Counted from the first letter of the stretch, positions 43,392-55,118 are shown. The stretch: DNA of 64,000 nt from Candidatus Altimarinota bacterium (GCA_022565555.1 JAIUMN010000002.1:16173-80172); one strand, 5' to 3'. Numbers and translations: made by a program. The notes: a model not told the origin generated them from the sequence alone.

Positions 43392-45014
43392 ATGAAAGAA
43401 CTTATTATGAAGTTACTGTTTACAAGTATTGCTGGTATGATGATGCTTGCTTTTACTATTCCTTGGTGATATTTTGGTATAAATATGCCATTTTCAGGAC
43501 CAGATTTCAGACTCTGACTAGATTTACAATGATGAATAGAGCTTGATTATACAGTTGACTTAAGTGAAGCAATGAGAGAAGAGAATTTTAATAATCAAAG
43601 AAAAAATGAAATAATAGAAGGTCTTAAATCAATTATAGATAGGAGGGTAGAAACACTTAATATTAATGATTCTATTATTACTTCTGCAAATTATGCGTGA
43701 GAAGAACATATTATAGTTCAGATACCACTCAAATGAAATGATGAACTTGAAAATAGCGATAACATTGAGCGTGCAAAAGAAGCTATCTGAAGAGTAGTTC
43801 GTATAGAATTTAAAGAATCGAGACAGGAAATAACAGATGCGGACAGAGTAGAGAGATTAGAACTTGTAAATATTATAACTGAAGATCTCAAAGCTCATCC
43901 TGAGTTTTTTACCCGTGATATCAGGAGGTTTCAAGATAGATATGAATGAATAGTTACTTGAGAAACATCGGATGTAAATTCAATTTTTACTTCTGATAGC
44001 ACTACTCTCTTCGATGAAGAGTGAGCTGAGATAATAAGTAACACTTGAATATATAACTCAAACTGAGAAGAGGGGACACTTGTAATAACTTCCAATGAAG
44101 ATAGAAATGAATATATATTCATTTCTCATAGACCATCTGCCTGGAAACCAGCAATGGACTCAACATGAAGAGTGCTTGACGATAGATATTTCGTAAATGC
44201 TTCTGTGCAATTTAGTGAAACATTCCAACCAATGGTAGAGCTTACTTTTAATTCTCAGTGAGCACAGATATTTGGAGAACTAACAAGGAGACTTGTTTGA
44301 AAACCAATCGCAATATTTGTGGGTTGAGAACTCCTTACTTCTCCAAACGTAAATGAGCCTATACTTAGCTGAAGAGCTGTAGTTACTGGAAACTTTACTC
44401 CTGATGAAGCCTCTGAACTCGCTCGAGAAATAAATACCTGAGTAGTACCAGCACCTATTTTTCTTACAAGTGAAAGAACAATTGATGCCCGTCTTTGAGA
44501 AAATTCCTTAGAGCGAATAATCTTTGCTTGAGGTGTATCATTTTTAGTTATACTTGTTTTTCTTGTATATATATATAGATTTTCTGGACTTATCTCAGCC
44601 TTATCACTTTTTATATATGTTGTTCTTGTGCTTTTTATCTTAAAGCAATTCTCTATCGTACTTACCCTTGCATCTATTGCTGGGCTCGTACTTTCTCTTG
44701 GTATCGCAATTGATGCAAATATACTTATATTTGAACGCATAAAAGATGAGCTTCGAAAGAAGAAGAAGCTTCGTGATGCTGTAGAGGAATGATTTACACA
44801 ATCATTCTCAGCCATTTGGGATGCAAATCTTACATGACTTATTGTAGCACTAATACTCTTCATTTTCTGAATCAATATGATTAAGTGATTTGGACTTATA
44901 CTTTGACTTGGTATAGTTGTATCTCTCTTTAGTGTATACTTTATATCTCGGCTATATATAAGACTTCTTTCACGCACTCATATTTCTCAAACTAATTTTA
45001 TCTGAAAAATATAA
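43392..45014 (+). CDS. secD: Protein translocase subunit SecD
   Basis: 540 aa. The N-terminal helix is followed by the SecD mark FRLGLDLQGGIELDYTV, a large periplasmic P1 domain, and a C-terminal five-helix block with the family motifs SLGIAIDANILIFERIKDEL and GFTQSFSAIWDANLTGLIV. As part of SecDF it uses the proton-motive force to pull exported proteins out. No secF follows here; it may be elsewhere. The first ATG at 43392 is taken; a second ATG five codons later is also possible. A long ORF on the opposite strand is a shadow. Confidence 0.93.
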
Positions 45015-45032
45015 TTTTTAAAAATATCCTGT

Positions 45033-45485
45033 ATGGTGCATAAAACTATTTTTTCATATATCGATACTGTAGGAAAAGTTCAAAGCGGGGCCCTTGAAGA
45101 TATACTATCACTTTCAGAAAAGTCTCTCTTATATTTTTATCCAAAAAACGATACTCCGGGGTGCACAATAGAAAATAAGGATTTTACCTGTCTTAAAGAA
45201 AATTTTAATCAAAAAGGAATTCAGATTATAGGTATTTCAAAAGATAGTATCGAAAGCCATGAAATGTTTCGAGAAAAACATAAACTCTCAGTTATTCAAT
45301 TATCAGATCCAGAACTTATTCTTCATAAATATTTTTGAGCATACTGAGAGAAAAATAATTATTGAAAGATAATTACATGAGTTATACGCTCAACTTTCTT
45401 GCTAGATAAAAGTTGAAATATATTAAAGTTCTGGAAAAACGTAAAAGCTAAAGGTCATGCAGAGAAAATATTAAATGAGGTGTAA
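45033..45485 (+). CDS. bcp: Peroxiredoxin, BCP/PrxQ type
   Basis: 150 aa thioredoxin-fold thiol peroxidase. The active-site loop PKNDTPGCTIENKDFTC holds the peroxidatic Cys44; a second Cys53 lies eight residues on, further than in the classical five-residue spacing of BCP but able to form the intramolecular disulphide. It reduces hydroperoxides with thiols from the cell's thioredoxin system. It starts 18 nt after secD. A 20-bp terminator follows. Together with SOD it suggests exposure to oxygen or host oxidants. Confidence 0.93.
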
Positions 45486-45528
45486 CAAGAAAAAACTCTT
45501 TTCCAAAAGGAAAAGAGTTTTTTCTTGT
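45485..45528 (+). terminator. Very strong terminator after bcp
   Basis: 20-bp perfect stem (arms starting at the last base of the bcp stop) around a 4-nt AAAA loop, with a T run in the 3' arm. Confidence 0.92.
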
Positions 45529-45552
45529 GATTTTATAAATCTTTTATACAAT
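45525..45552 (+). promoter_or_regulatory. Candidate dedA promoter
   Basis: TTGTGA (45525-45530), 16-bp spacer to TACAAT within TATACAAT (45545-45552). It overlaps the end of the bcp terminator and has the same layout as the rlmN promoter. Confidence 0.45.
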
Positions 45553-45578
45553 GCTTTTATTACTTCTAAGAACTTATA

Positions 45579-46235
45579 ATGCTTCACCATATAATCGATA
45601 TTATACTTGCTTTCTCTCTTCAATTCGGGTATATTGGCATATTTATTATGATGACTGTGGAATCAAGTTTCATACCTTTTCCAAGCGAAATTGCCATGAT
45701 ACCTGCAGGATATAATGCAGCGCTCTGAAATATGAATTTATATATTGCATTTTTTGCTTGAACATTCTGAGCGATGCTCTGAGCTACTATTAATTATTTT
45801 CTAGGAAAGAAGCTTTGAGGGCCAGTAGTAAGGAAACTTATTCATAAATATTGAAAATACATTTATCTAAAGGAATCTCATTATATAAAATCAGAAACTT
45901 ACTTTAAAAGACATGGAGCAATAACAACTCTTGTTGGTAGATTTATTCCTGCTATCAGGCAACTTATCAGTATTCCAGCTGGTATTTTTCACATGAATTA
46001 CTTAAAGTTTTTGTTTTATACTACTCTTGGTGCTGGTATATGGAATGCAGTACTACTCTATATAGGTTATGTCGCTTGACAGAACGATCAATTAGTACGA
46101 AACCTTACATCTCAGATCACTCTTTGGCTCATCATTATACTTTGACTGATTATTATACTCTATATTAGCTATGTAAAAAAACATACACCTGAACTTAAAG
46201 AGCTAGAAGAAGAAATAATTCATCCTAAAAAGTAG
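45579..46235 (+). CDS. DedA/SNARE-associated family membrane protein
   Basis: 218 aa. Two DedA signatures are visible: the N-terminal re-entrant loop [20 protein letters not shown] and the second half [20 protein letters not shown] with [20 protein letters not shown]. The family (e.g. UptA) flips undecaprenyl phosphate or phosphatidylethanolamine between leaflets, fitting the neighbouring murD. Its TAG is followed after 1 nt by the NUDIX start. Membrane topology about five segments. Exact lipid unknown. Confidence 0.92.
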
Positions 46236-46236
46236 T

Positions 46237-46665
46237 ATGAAAAATTCTGAGGTAGGAATATCAGCTCAAGCTATAGTTATAGACGAACGAGCAAGGCTAA
46301 TACTTGAAAAAAATACAAAAATATGAAGCTATTCTTTTATTTGAGGAGCATTTAACAGAGATCAAGATAAGCACTTAATTGATACAACTATAAGAGAAGT
46401 TCACGAAGAAACTGGACTCATAATTGATGGGAGCAGATTTCATAATCCTGAAGTACAACCTATAACAAGTTTTTGAACTTGAGATTGGAAGTCAACCTAT
46501 TTTTTACTTCAAGTAACAAATATAGAAGCGGAACAGATATTATCAAAAAACAATTTTATAGCTTTTAAAAATAGGCCATATACAAAGCTTCCTATAGATA
46601 AGGAAAGATTTATTTACCAAGTGAGTCGTGCAAGAAAATACTTTTTAAATCAAATATGATACTAA
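46237..46665 (+). CDS. NUDIX hydrolase
   Basis: 142 aa alpha/beta/alpha fold. The NUDIX box reads GAFNRDQDKH ... TTIREVHEETGL: the REVxEETG(L) core is intact, but the first part has two extra residues, so the spacing G-x5-E-x7-REUxEExGU is not perfectly kept. Such enzymes cleave nucleoside diphosphates linked to another moiety. The gene lies between dedA (1-nt gap) and murD (10-nt overlap), so it is co-translated with cell-wall genes. Substrate unknown. Confidence 0.85.
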
Positions 46666-48041
46666 AACAACTCTTAGATCCTCAGCTAAAAATCGCGATA
46701 CTCTGATTTTGAAAGGAAGGTCAGAGTAGTTTAAAATTCCTTTTAGAGCAGGGAAGAGAGGATATTACAATACTTGATCTCAACAAAAACTCGCAGGCAG
46801 TACTTCAGTGATATCAAGATAAATATCCTAAAATACAATATATACTATGAGATGGCTATCTTGATACACTAGAATATTTTGATATTATCATAAAAACTCC
46901 AGGTATATCTCCATTTCAGGAAAAACTCCTACCTCATAAGGAGAAGTGTATCTCACAAACACATATCTTTTTCTCAAAATACCATGGTAGAGTGATTGGT
47001 ATAACTGGTACAAAGGGAAAGTCGACCCTTTCAACCCTACTGACGGATATACTTCAAGAATTATGATATAAAGTAAAGCTTGTAGGAAATATCTGAAACC
47101 CTGTACTTGAGGAAGTAAATATTTTTTGAGACTTAAGTTATGACTTTATCATATATGAGCTTTCAAGCTATATGTTGCAAGATTTCTCTCCACCCCTCCA
47201 TATTGGTTTACTTAATAACATTTATCCTTGTCATCTAGATTGGCACTATAACTCATTTTATATTTATAAGGAAGCGAAACTCAATATCCTCAAAAATGCT
47301 CAAATACAAATACTAAACACAGAGTTAAAAAATGATAGGGAAGTGGTAGATATAAAGTGAGAGAAGAAATATTTTTGAAATAAGGGGAGATGTTATGTTG
47401 AACATGAGTGAGTCTATATGGATGGAGTACTTGTTTTACATTTAAGAGACATCCTTCTACTTTGAAATCATAATCTACTGAATATATCAGCAATACTGGA
47501 AACACTTCTACACATAGAAAGTGATACAAAAAAACTTATAACTTCGCTTAAAAAAGTACTCAAAAACTTTAACTGACTCCCACATCGGCTTCAAAACATC
47601 TGAAACTTTGAAGGTATACAGTTTATTGATGATGCTATAGCAACTACACCTGAAAGCACTATTGCAGCTATCAGAGCTCTTAATCCTCATTTGCAAAGTA
47701 TACTTTTAGGATGACAAGATAGTGGTTTTGACTTCACATCACTTAGAAGAGAGATATTGACTTCAAATATAGATATCATTATTGCCTTTCCAGATACAAG
47801 CGAAAAGATATTCCCGGAAATAACGTATAGACCTTATGATATACCGTTTGAAATGATGATTGAAGGAAAAAATATACTCTTTCTTAAGACGCGTTCTATG
47901 AAGATTGCAGTAAGTTTTTGTTACAGAAATACTCTTCCTGGAAAAACAGTTCTTCTTTCGTCTTGAGCACCAAGCTTCTCTCTTTGGAAAAGCTATATCC
48001 ATAAAGCAGAGGAATTTATATTACAAGTGACGAACTTCTAA
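46656..48041 (+). CDS. murD: UDP-N-acetylmuramoyl-L-alanine:D-glutamate ligase
   Basis: 461 aa. Mur ligase ATP-binding loop GITGTKGKSTLS, the strand ELSSYMLQ, NIYPCHLDWH (cf. N-I-x-x-D-H-L-D) and the C-terminal block LPHRLQNIGNFEGIQFIDDA that anchors D-glutamate in MurD. Glycine-rich LLGGQDSGFDF follows, and VLLSSGAPSFSLWKSY matches the MurD end S-P-A-x-A-S-F-D. Adds D-Glu in muropeptide synthesis. Its start overlaps the NUDIX gene by 10 nt and its stop overlaps the opposite-strand glycosidase by 4 nt. Confidence 0.94.
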
Positions 48042-49060
48042 AATCGAATATTTCTAAGGCTTCTTTCTAGTTTATTAATCTTATAAACTCTTGTAAGTTC
48101 ACTTATATCTGTAACCTCAAGTCTGTATCTTAAACGTGATCATGATTCATCTTGTATATCAACGGAATACTTATTATAGATATCATTTCGTGCATGTACT
48201 AGAGCTCAAATAATCCTATCAAGTGCCTCTTGAGATCTTTGAATATTTCTTTGCCTCTTAATTCTTATCTCAATAAGATGACTGAGCTGCTTTATTTCTG
48301 CTTCAATTTTTCCTACATTGATATTACTGTGCGATATTACAAAACCGTCAAGTATATTGCGTGATCCACTCGCAAGTCTTCTTCCATTGTACAGAAATTG
48401 CGTAGAGGCTCATGCATCAAGATTAAGTGCATTATAACATCATATTCCATATAACGCAGGAGCAAGAGAGTCAAGAGAAGTAGGAGTAGAACTTCAGAAA
48501 TATATCTCTGTGCCAGACTGATTAGAGCAAATAAAATGTCGGGAAACTGGCGAAGTCATTCTACGATCAATTAAGCCAAGATCGTGATACTGTTCGAGCA
48601 TATTTCTTCCTTCAAAGAAAATAATAGGAAAATTCCCAAGTCACTCATAAATCTGTAAACGCTCAGTATGATTCAGTTGTCATGTTTGATATATAAAAGG
48701 TGTTCCATCAGTATTCCATCAAAATACTCCTCGGTCTCAAGTGTCATTATAAAAACTTTCATCTCTTCACTCTATAAATCTTTCATTAATCGTGAAGTTT
48801 TGACCTCAACATTCAGTATAGTCAGCTGGGCAAAAAAACACTCCATTAATTCATGAGATAGCATTTTTAGAAGCTGCAAGTGAGTCAATATTGACAACAG
48901 CTTCACTTGTAACAGTATGGAGTGAATATACTTCTGATCATATAGGATATGTTACATATCGAAGCGTAATATCTCAAACTTTCCTTTCAGTAAAAATATT
49001 TGCCTCAACACAACCATGAGCTAGAAAAAGTAAAAATAAAATAAAAAATATTTTTTTCAT
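48038..49060 (-). CDS. Secreted phosphodiester glycosidase (NAGPA-like)
   Basis: 340 aa. N-terminal signal sequence MKKIFFILFLLFLAHGC, whose Cys could be a lipobox (L-A-H-G-C is not a canonical form). The core has the family layout: a strand region near the start (GDITLRYVTYPIGSEVYSL), ISGINGVFFCPADY, GLGNFPIIFFEGRNM and the signature CYNALNLDAGASTQFLYNGRR, which matches the C-x-x-A-(M/L)-N-L-D-(G/A)-G-(G/A)-S-T motif. Relatives remove N-acetylglucosamine from phosphodiester links in wall polymers or spore coats. It converges on murD with a 4-nt overlap and is divergent from nothing close. Confidence 0.85.
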
Positions 49061-49390
49061 AAATATAAGATATTTTGAAGAAATAAAACTTATATAGATT
49101 ATATCAAGAAAAAATAAATAGAAAGTCTCGATAGGTGAGTAATATGTGAAGAAAAATATAACCTTCTATTACTTAACATAATGTAACTTATGTTAAGTGA
49201 TATACTATGATTTTATACTTCTTTCCTTATTTCCAAACTCTCTTTATTTTAAACACTTTTTTTACTCTATATAAAAATACATTATTACTATATATCTAAA
49301 AATATTTTTATTAAAATATAGATTACTAGAGTATACTGGTACAAATATAAAAAATAATATTATGTTAAGTGATATATTTTGACTATCTTT
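49061..49390. other. 330-bp intergenic stretch with repeats, no gene
   Basis: Extremely A/T-rich. Contains an 11-bp inverted repeat (49171-49198) and two copies of the 17-mer TTATGTTAAGTGATATA (49188-49204 and 49360-49376). No ORF, tRNA or known RNA was seen. It separates two minus-strand secreted-protein genes, so the repeats would lie in the leader of the glycosidase gene and in the 3' region of the amidase gene. Confidence 0.7.
49171..49198. repeat. Inverted repeat in the amidase-glycosidase gap
   Basis: Arms ACTTAACATAA and TTATGTTAAGT (11 bp, perfect) with a 6-nt spacer; the right arm forms the first part of the 17-mer that recurs at 49360. A possible operator or terminator; no T run. 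Confidence 0.6.
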
Positions 49391-50479
49391 CTAACTCTTC
49401 TTTATATCAAGTAGTATATGTGTGATTTTTTTGAGACTTATAAGTAAGTCTTGGGATTTTTTAGAGAGCTTGTTGGCGTCTATAACAGTGAGACGAGCTT
49501 GAATCATAGTTAGTTCTTCATAACTTAATGGCTGAAGAAATCTAAGAGCATGGGAGTCATATGATGTTGTGATAATACGGGTTAAATCCCTCTCCCCTAT
49601 TGACTCCTCTCATCTCCGAACTGGCACAAATCATCTACTAAACTCATCTATCTCACGCTTGAGAAACATAAGCTGAGCATAGAGTGCATCTCAAGGGCAA
49701 GTAGTATTTCCAGTATCTCGATGTCATACTAGTCTCCCCTCTCTGCGAGTTATGAGTGGAAAAGTATCGCAGTGCTCTTTATAGCAATCCATATGATAGT
49801 AGTAATTCTTTCACGTATCTATACCATACTTCCAAGTTAAGTGCTTTATTAAATCCCTCAATGCATCATATTGATCTAGATTCACTCCCCTTTCAGAATA
49901 ATCTCCAATAACTGATATCCCAACTGTTGAATTATTATTCCATTTTGAGTGAGCTCATACGACATAATCTCATCATTTTTTTCACTCATAGATATCTCCA
50001 TTAAGCCCAATGATATAATTATATCCTATATCTCACCATCAACGACTGAGACTGTGAAATCTATATATATTTCGTAATGCTTCTATATCTGAATCATATG
50101 TACCTGTCGTATGGTGCACTATAATAGCATTTACATAATCAGTATATCTATGAGGCCAGGCAAGCCGAAATCAATCGCGTACATCGTGAGTAACTGTTTG
50201 GGTGATAGTGTTTTCTCTAGAAAAATTTTCATTTATATACTCAATTGCACGAGCTTGATTAAGTCGTTGTTCCTCAAGTAGTTGTTGATTCACAGGACGA
50301 GGCGTAGCATTTCTCCGAGCTTCAAGTATATTTTTCCAATATACATCATCAAGAGAAGTAAAAAGTTCATTTGCCTCCCAGTTTATACGGGGTATGATTT
50401 TTATATTCTCTTCCTGAGTATGAGCTTGAAGAGGTATTAAAAATACAGTAATGGCTAAGAATGTAAAAATATATTTCAT
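49391..50479 (-). CDS. Secreted N-acetylmuramoyl-L-alanine amidase (PGRP/Amidase_2)
   Basis: 362 aa with signal peptide MKYIFTFLAITVFLIPLQAH. The amidase domain spans about residues 105-270: AIIVHHTTGTYDSD (zinc His122, next to His123), IGYNYIIGLNGDIYEGKNGG, VVGAHSKWNNNSTVGI and the distal ligands in GHRDTGNTTCPGDALY. It cleaves the lactyl-L-Ala bond in peptidoglycan. A ~95-residue helical C-terminal tail follows without known domain. This is the secreted wall-cutting partner of the M23 and transglycosylase genes in this window and could act on self or on other bacteria. Confidence 0.93.
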
Positions 50480-50505
50480 AATAAAATTAAGATACTAATA
50501 TCCCC

Positions 50506-50553
50506 TAAGTATATAAAAAACACTTCTTATGGGAAATGTTTTTTATATACTTA
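50506..50553. terminator. 17-bp hairpin between amidase and acidic-protein genes
   Basis: Perfect stem TAAGTATATAAAAAACA / TGTTTTTTATATACTTA with a 14-nt loop, just downstream of the acidic-protein gene on the minus strand and upstream of the amidase gene. Confidence 0.75.
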
Positions 50554-50571
50554 AGTTAATCTCTTATGTGC

Positions 50572-51336
50572 TTATTTTTTACTCACTCTCTTTGCATTAT
50601 GTTCTTTTACTGGATCAAGCTTCATACCTTCGAGTTGAGAAATATTTGTATCAATTTTATCTGACTCAAGTCAGAGAGCAGCTATCTCAGCTTCTATTGT
50701 TGATACTTCTCATTCAAGTCACTCTATTTCTATTCTTAATTCTCAAGCTTTCTTCTTTTTTGCTGCAGTATCATTTTCTATAGATTCCTTTCGTCATTGC
50801 AATTTAGCAATTGTACCAGAAAGTATAGTATTGAGATCTTCAGTCTTTTCAACTTCAGTAACAGAAGAGGTTCAAATATTTTCATCATCTTCAAGATTGA
50901 TAATATTTCAAATACCCTCAGATTCGTTTTCTTTTTTCTCCGCAATATCTTCTACTACTTCATTATCTATAGACTCTAGAGCATCATCAGATACTCATAA
51001 GTCGATTGAGAAACTTTCTTCATCTTCTCATGTATCATCTCGATCATTTATAGTATCTTTTGCAGATTGGCCTTCTAAGGAATCTTGATTTATTTCTATA
51101 GTTTCGTCTTCATCCTGTATCTCTATTATTTCACCAGTACTTTCCCCATCAATATCATCTTGTGATACATCATCTTGTGCCTTTATTTCAGCCTCCTTAG
51201 CTTCAGTATTATCCTCAATACTTTTTTCTTTAGAAGTATCTGCGTCATTAAACTCAAAATTAAATGAAAAATCATCATTAGATCTATCAGTTTCGTCTTC
51301 TATTATAAGGAGATCATCCTGTGTAGACGTAGCCAT
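50572..51336 (-). CDS. Acidic, coiled-coil unknown protein
   Basis: 254 aa, starts MATSTQDDLLIIEDETDRSN. The first ~150 residues are extremely acidic, low-complexity and probably disordered (long runs rich in D/E/S/T). The last ~90 form a coiled coil (KLQGRKESIENDTAAKKKKA, then GELRIEIEGLEGEVSTIEAE) with a TGA-coded Gly. No signal peptide or membrane segment. No family recognised. It may be a scaffold or bind basic partners. It lies between two secreted wall enzymes but its own location cannot be inferred. Confidence 0.65.
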
Positions 51337-51412
51337 TGGAAAGAAAATTACAAAATATTATATATTAATAATATCATAGTACTTACTAAAAATCAAAAAA
51401 AACTACTTTTTC

Positions 51413-51440
51413 TTGAAAAAAATAATTATAATACTATAAT
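51413..51440 (+). promoter_or_regulatory. ybaB promoter
   Basis: TTGAAA (51413-51418), 16-bp spacer, TATAAT (51435-51440), 30 nt before the start codon. Confidence 0.6.
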
Positions 51441-51469
51441 CCTGATACTTTAGTATTTAAATATTAGAT

Positions 51470-51787
51470 ATGGATTTTTCGAAAGCGGGTGAACTCATGA
51501 AGATGCAACAAGAAGCTATGAAAGTAAAGAAAGAACTTGAAAATACACTCATAGAAGCTGAAGTTGACGGTCTTGTAATAACTGTAAATGGTGAAATGAA
51601 AGTTGAAAAAGTAGAGTTTGAGGATACGAAATTATTATGAGATAAAACTGGGCTTGAAAAAGCAATTATGGATGCTACAAATAAATGAATGAAAAAGGCT
51701 CAGGAAGTTGCAGCTGAAAAAATGCAATGAGTAATGAAAGGAATGTGACTTGGTGATATGATGGGTTGACTTCCTGGTGCAAAATAA
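51470..51787 (+). CDS. ebfC: YbaB/EbfC family nucleoid-associated protein
   Basis: 105 aa, the family size. The N-terminal helix MKMQQEAMKVKKELENTLIE is the long dimer-forming helix, and DGLVITVNGEMKVEKVEFED gives the characteristic middle strands (cf. V-x-V-x-x-x-G-x-x-x-(I/V)). The C-terminus is Gly/Met-rich with TGA glycines, as in many members. Binds DNA as tweezers-shaped dimers. recR or dnaX, which often neighbour it elsewhere, are absent here. It is transcribed alone from its own promoter and closed by a very long terminator. Confidence 0.9.
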
Positions 51788-51797
51788 TTAAAATATT

Positions 51798-51847
51798 CAA
51801 GATAAGAAAAAGAGTCATATAACTATATGACTCTTTTTCTTATCTTG
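51798..51847. terminator. 24-bp perfect stem shared by ebfC and the class A PBP gene
   Basis: Perfect 24-bp stem with a 2-nt loop (centre TCATATA-AC-TATATGA) whose 3' arm contains a T run and the stop codon of the convergent PBP gene. The longest terminator stem in the window; usable in both directions. Confidence 0.92.
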
Positions 51848-54800
51848 GTATAATCTCCAACTCGACTGTATTTGTTCAAGTATTAAATGCCCCATCAACT
51901 GCCTCAACCTTTATAATATGTATTCATGCCTCGAGTCACGTTGTTTGGACTTCTTGAACAAAACTATTTCAAGTAAGTCATATTCGTAAACGCTCATCAT
52001 TAAGATATATATTTATTGAACGTATTCGTGACTGATCTCTTACATTTCAACGAAGATTAAAAAACTCTCAAGGATATAAAGTGATTCTTCAATTTGCAGG
52101 ATTTGTAAATTCTATTTCGGGTGGCGTGATATCACGTACTCAAGCTACAACAGTATAACTAATAGACTCAGAGAAAAACTCTTGATCAATTGCCTCAATA
52201 CGAAGTATTGCTTCTCAAGCAATACTTCTTGGAACATTGATTGATCCATTATAAATTCATCTTGTTTCACCAGATATATCACTTTCAAAAATACGTTCAC
52301 CATCTATAAATATTCTCAAAAATCTCAAAGGGTTAGCACTTCTATATCATACCTCTATTGCATTTGAACCGCTTACTAATATATCACCATCCTTAATACT
52401 TGATCAAATTTCTATATCTGAGGCTATACCGGTTCTAACACATACTTCGTTGGATAAAGAAGTTACAAAATTTCAAATTTCTCACAATCTTTCATCGAAT
52501 CATCATGATCGCACCCACTCCTGGACAGGTTGTTCCCATGCAGGATCATTTGGTCTAAGAGAACGTAAAAGAACGACTTGAGTCGTTCATACTGCAGACT
52601 CAGGAGTTTCAGGTGTAACTAAACCATTACAAAGTAAATCTACTTCTCTTAATCATATTCAAGACTCAGTCATTTGAGGGACATTTTTAAAAATAGACCG
52701 TATATTAAATCTTTCGTCCATATCTTGTGGAGCTAGCATACCCGTAATTTCTGAAATATTCACCTCTTTTACACCTTCAGGTCTTCTCCAATCTAAGCTT
52801 GGTTCATCTGAATGTAAGTATTCCATAAACTCTTTCCATATAGGTCAAGAAGCTTCAAGACCATTTGCTCTCTGAGCTGCTGCGGCTCAGTTTGTATTTC
52901 AAGACCATACTACAGTCGTATACTGAGGTGTGTATCAAGCAGTCCATAGATTACGAGGTAAGATAACTTGTCTTCATCACTGTGTATACTGCATAGAGGA
53001 AGTACCAGTTTTTACTGCGGCAGGTCTTCAAGAAAGAGTAAGAAAGTTATTCCAAAAAGTTGGTCTTGTAGATGAATCGGAAAGTATGCGATTCATAATA
53101 TATGCAGTACTATCATCAATGACTTGTGTTCATGAAGAGTTTGGGTCAAATTCTTCGATTACAAGACCTTGGGAATCAACTATTTTCAAAATTGGTACTG
53201 GAGTATGACTTTTTCATAGTGATCAAAATACACTATAAGCTTGAGCAAGCTCTAATGGAGTCATAAGTCCTGTTCATAATGCTAATGGTGCTCAAAATTC
53301 ATAACTTCGCTCATGTGTCTTAAGGTATTCTTCTTTAAAATCAGTAAGGCTTGTTACTCATAATTTCTCCATCCATTCAATTACTGGTCTTTCTCATCAT
53401 GCAAGATAATACATTTTTATAGCTGGGATATTTCTTGAATAATTCAGTGCTGTAGTAATATCCATCTTTCACAAGAAAGTACCATCAAAGTTTTTTGGAG
53501 TATATCAACCTGGAAAAGTAGTTTCAACATCATAAATTGGGGTTTTACTCCCTATTATTTCCTTATCAATTGCAAGTCCATACACAAATGACTTGAAGGA
53601 AGATCATGGTTGAAGTTGCGATGTTATCATATTAACATTTCACTGTATAGTTTCATTAAAATAATCTCTTCACCCTACCATAGCAATTATTTCTCAAGTT
53701 CTATTATCCAGTGTAATAAGTGCAGCATTATTAACTCAAAATCTTGAAGTATTTAAGTCTGCTTGTTTTTTTATAATTTCTTCAGCCTTTGCTTGAGCCA
53801 CAGGATCGATTGATGTATGAATTCTTAGTCCTCACTTCTCTAAAATATCATTTCCATATTTCTCTTCAAGATATTCACGTATATAAAATACAAAATGAGG
53901 ATATTTTATATTTTCTCTATATTCCTTAAATTGGAATCAAAAAGAGTCAAGCAAACTTTCTCTGTACTCTTGAAAATTAATATGATTATCCTCAAGCATT
54001 CTTCAAAGTATAAAATCCTTTCTTCCTATACTATATCATAACATTGTATCTGAGCTCTCAATACGAAGGGTATTTAAGAAAGCAAGTAAATCAGAATATG
54101 ATAAAATAGTACAGCCATCATTATCTACACTAAAGCGAGAATCCACAATATCTCTTTCTAAACCACATAAATATAATCGTGTCTCTGAAATTCTCTCTCA
54201 GTCTAATCATTCAAGAAATGTTGTAAGTTTCGAAAATATTTCACTATTTTCTTCTTGTGCTCAACGTGTTGCAATTCTTGTTTTACTATCAATTCACTCT
54301 TCCTTATTATATATAAAAGGATATCATACAAGTCTGTTATAATTATTATAAGGTGAATAGTAACTAGGTCACTTTGGAAGTGAAGCAAGCATAGATGCTT
54401 CGAGAATAGTAACCTCTAAAGCACTTTTTCAGAAAAATGTTTGGGCAGCCTGCTCGACACCGTGAGCATTACTTCAAAATCACAACTTATTAAGATAGAG
54501 TTCGATTATTTTTTCTTTTGATAGCCTACTAGTGATTTGAAATGAGAGATAGATTTCTCGTATTTTTCTTGCTACACCGTCAGAAAAACTTTCTCAACTC
54601 GAGCGGTTTTCGATAATAGTATTTCTCACTAATTGTTGTGTAAGTGTTGAAGTACCTCAAAGTGAACTCCTTTGTCCAGTAATCCATTGAGTAATAGCTC
54701 GTATAAGTCAAAGCGGATCAACTCATTGATTTTCCCAAAAACGCTTATCCTCTCACGCAACAAGGGCGTTAATGATATATGGGCTTATTTCATCAAAAGT

Positions 54801-55106
54801 AACATATGTCCTGTTTTCATCAAATATACGATACATTTCACCTCATTCTCTATCATAGAGTATAGAAGATTGGGATACTTGGAGATTTTCGAGTTCTGTT
54901 ACATCTGGGAGATCAGTAAGATATTTTTGATACACTACATAGGAAACAATAACTCCAAAGAAGAAAAGTCCTACAAGCGAGTATCAAATAATAGACCAAA
55001 AAATAGACTTCTTTGTATCTTTTTTCTTTCAGAAATCTTTTTTCCTATTTAGGAGAGTTCGACTCAAAGATGATTGTTTTGTTATTTTTCGTTTTGAGAA
55101 TCACAT
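51840..55106 (-). CDS. Class A penicillin-binding protein with Ig-like tail
   Basis: 1088 aa. An N-terminal basic region and one membrane helix (residues 34-59) precede a GT51 glycosyltransferase: LVAGEDKRFWENQGVD (Glu119, with Gln127 where His is usual), GGTSTLTQQLVRN and KIREIYLSFQITSRLSKEKI followed by ELYLNK. The transpeptidase follows with S-x-x-K in QPGSSFKSF, S-x-N as YSRN, and KTGTS. About 300 C-terminal residues include Ig-like/Big blocks (ITPPEIEFTNPANGRITLYP, NISEITG...). It polymerises and cross-links peptidoglycan. The LCP gene lies 12 nt upstream in the same operon. Confidence 0.93.
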
Positions 55107-55118
55107 ATATATGTTATA

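Noticed and set aside
44255..44977. 240-codon ORF on the minus strand
   Set aside because: It lies antisense to secD, whose strand has a continuous family-like protein; the antisense frame is a by-product of TGA becoming TCA.
54672..55052. 126-codon plus-strand ORF
   Set aside because: Antisense to the GT51 part of the class A PBP.
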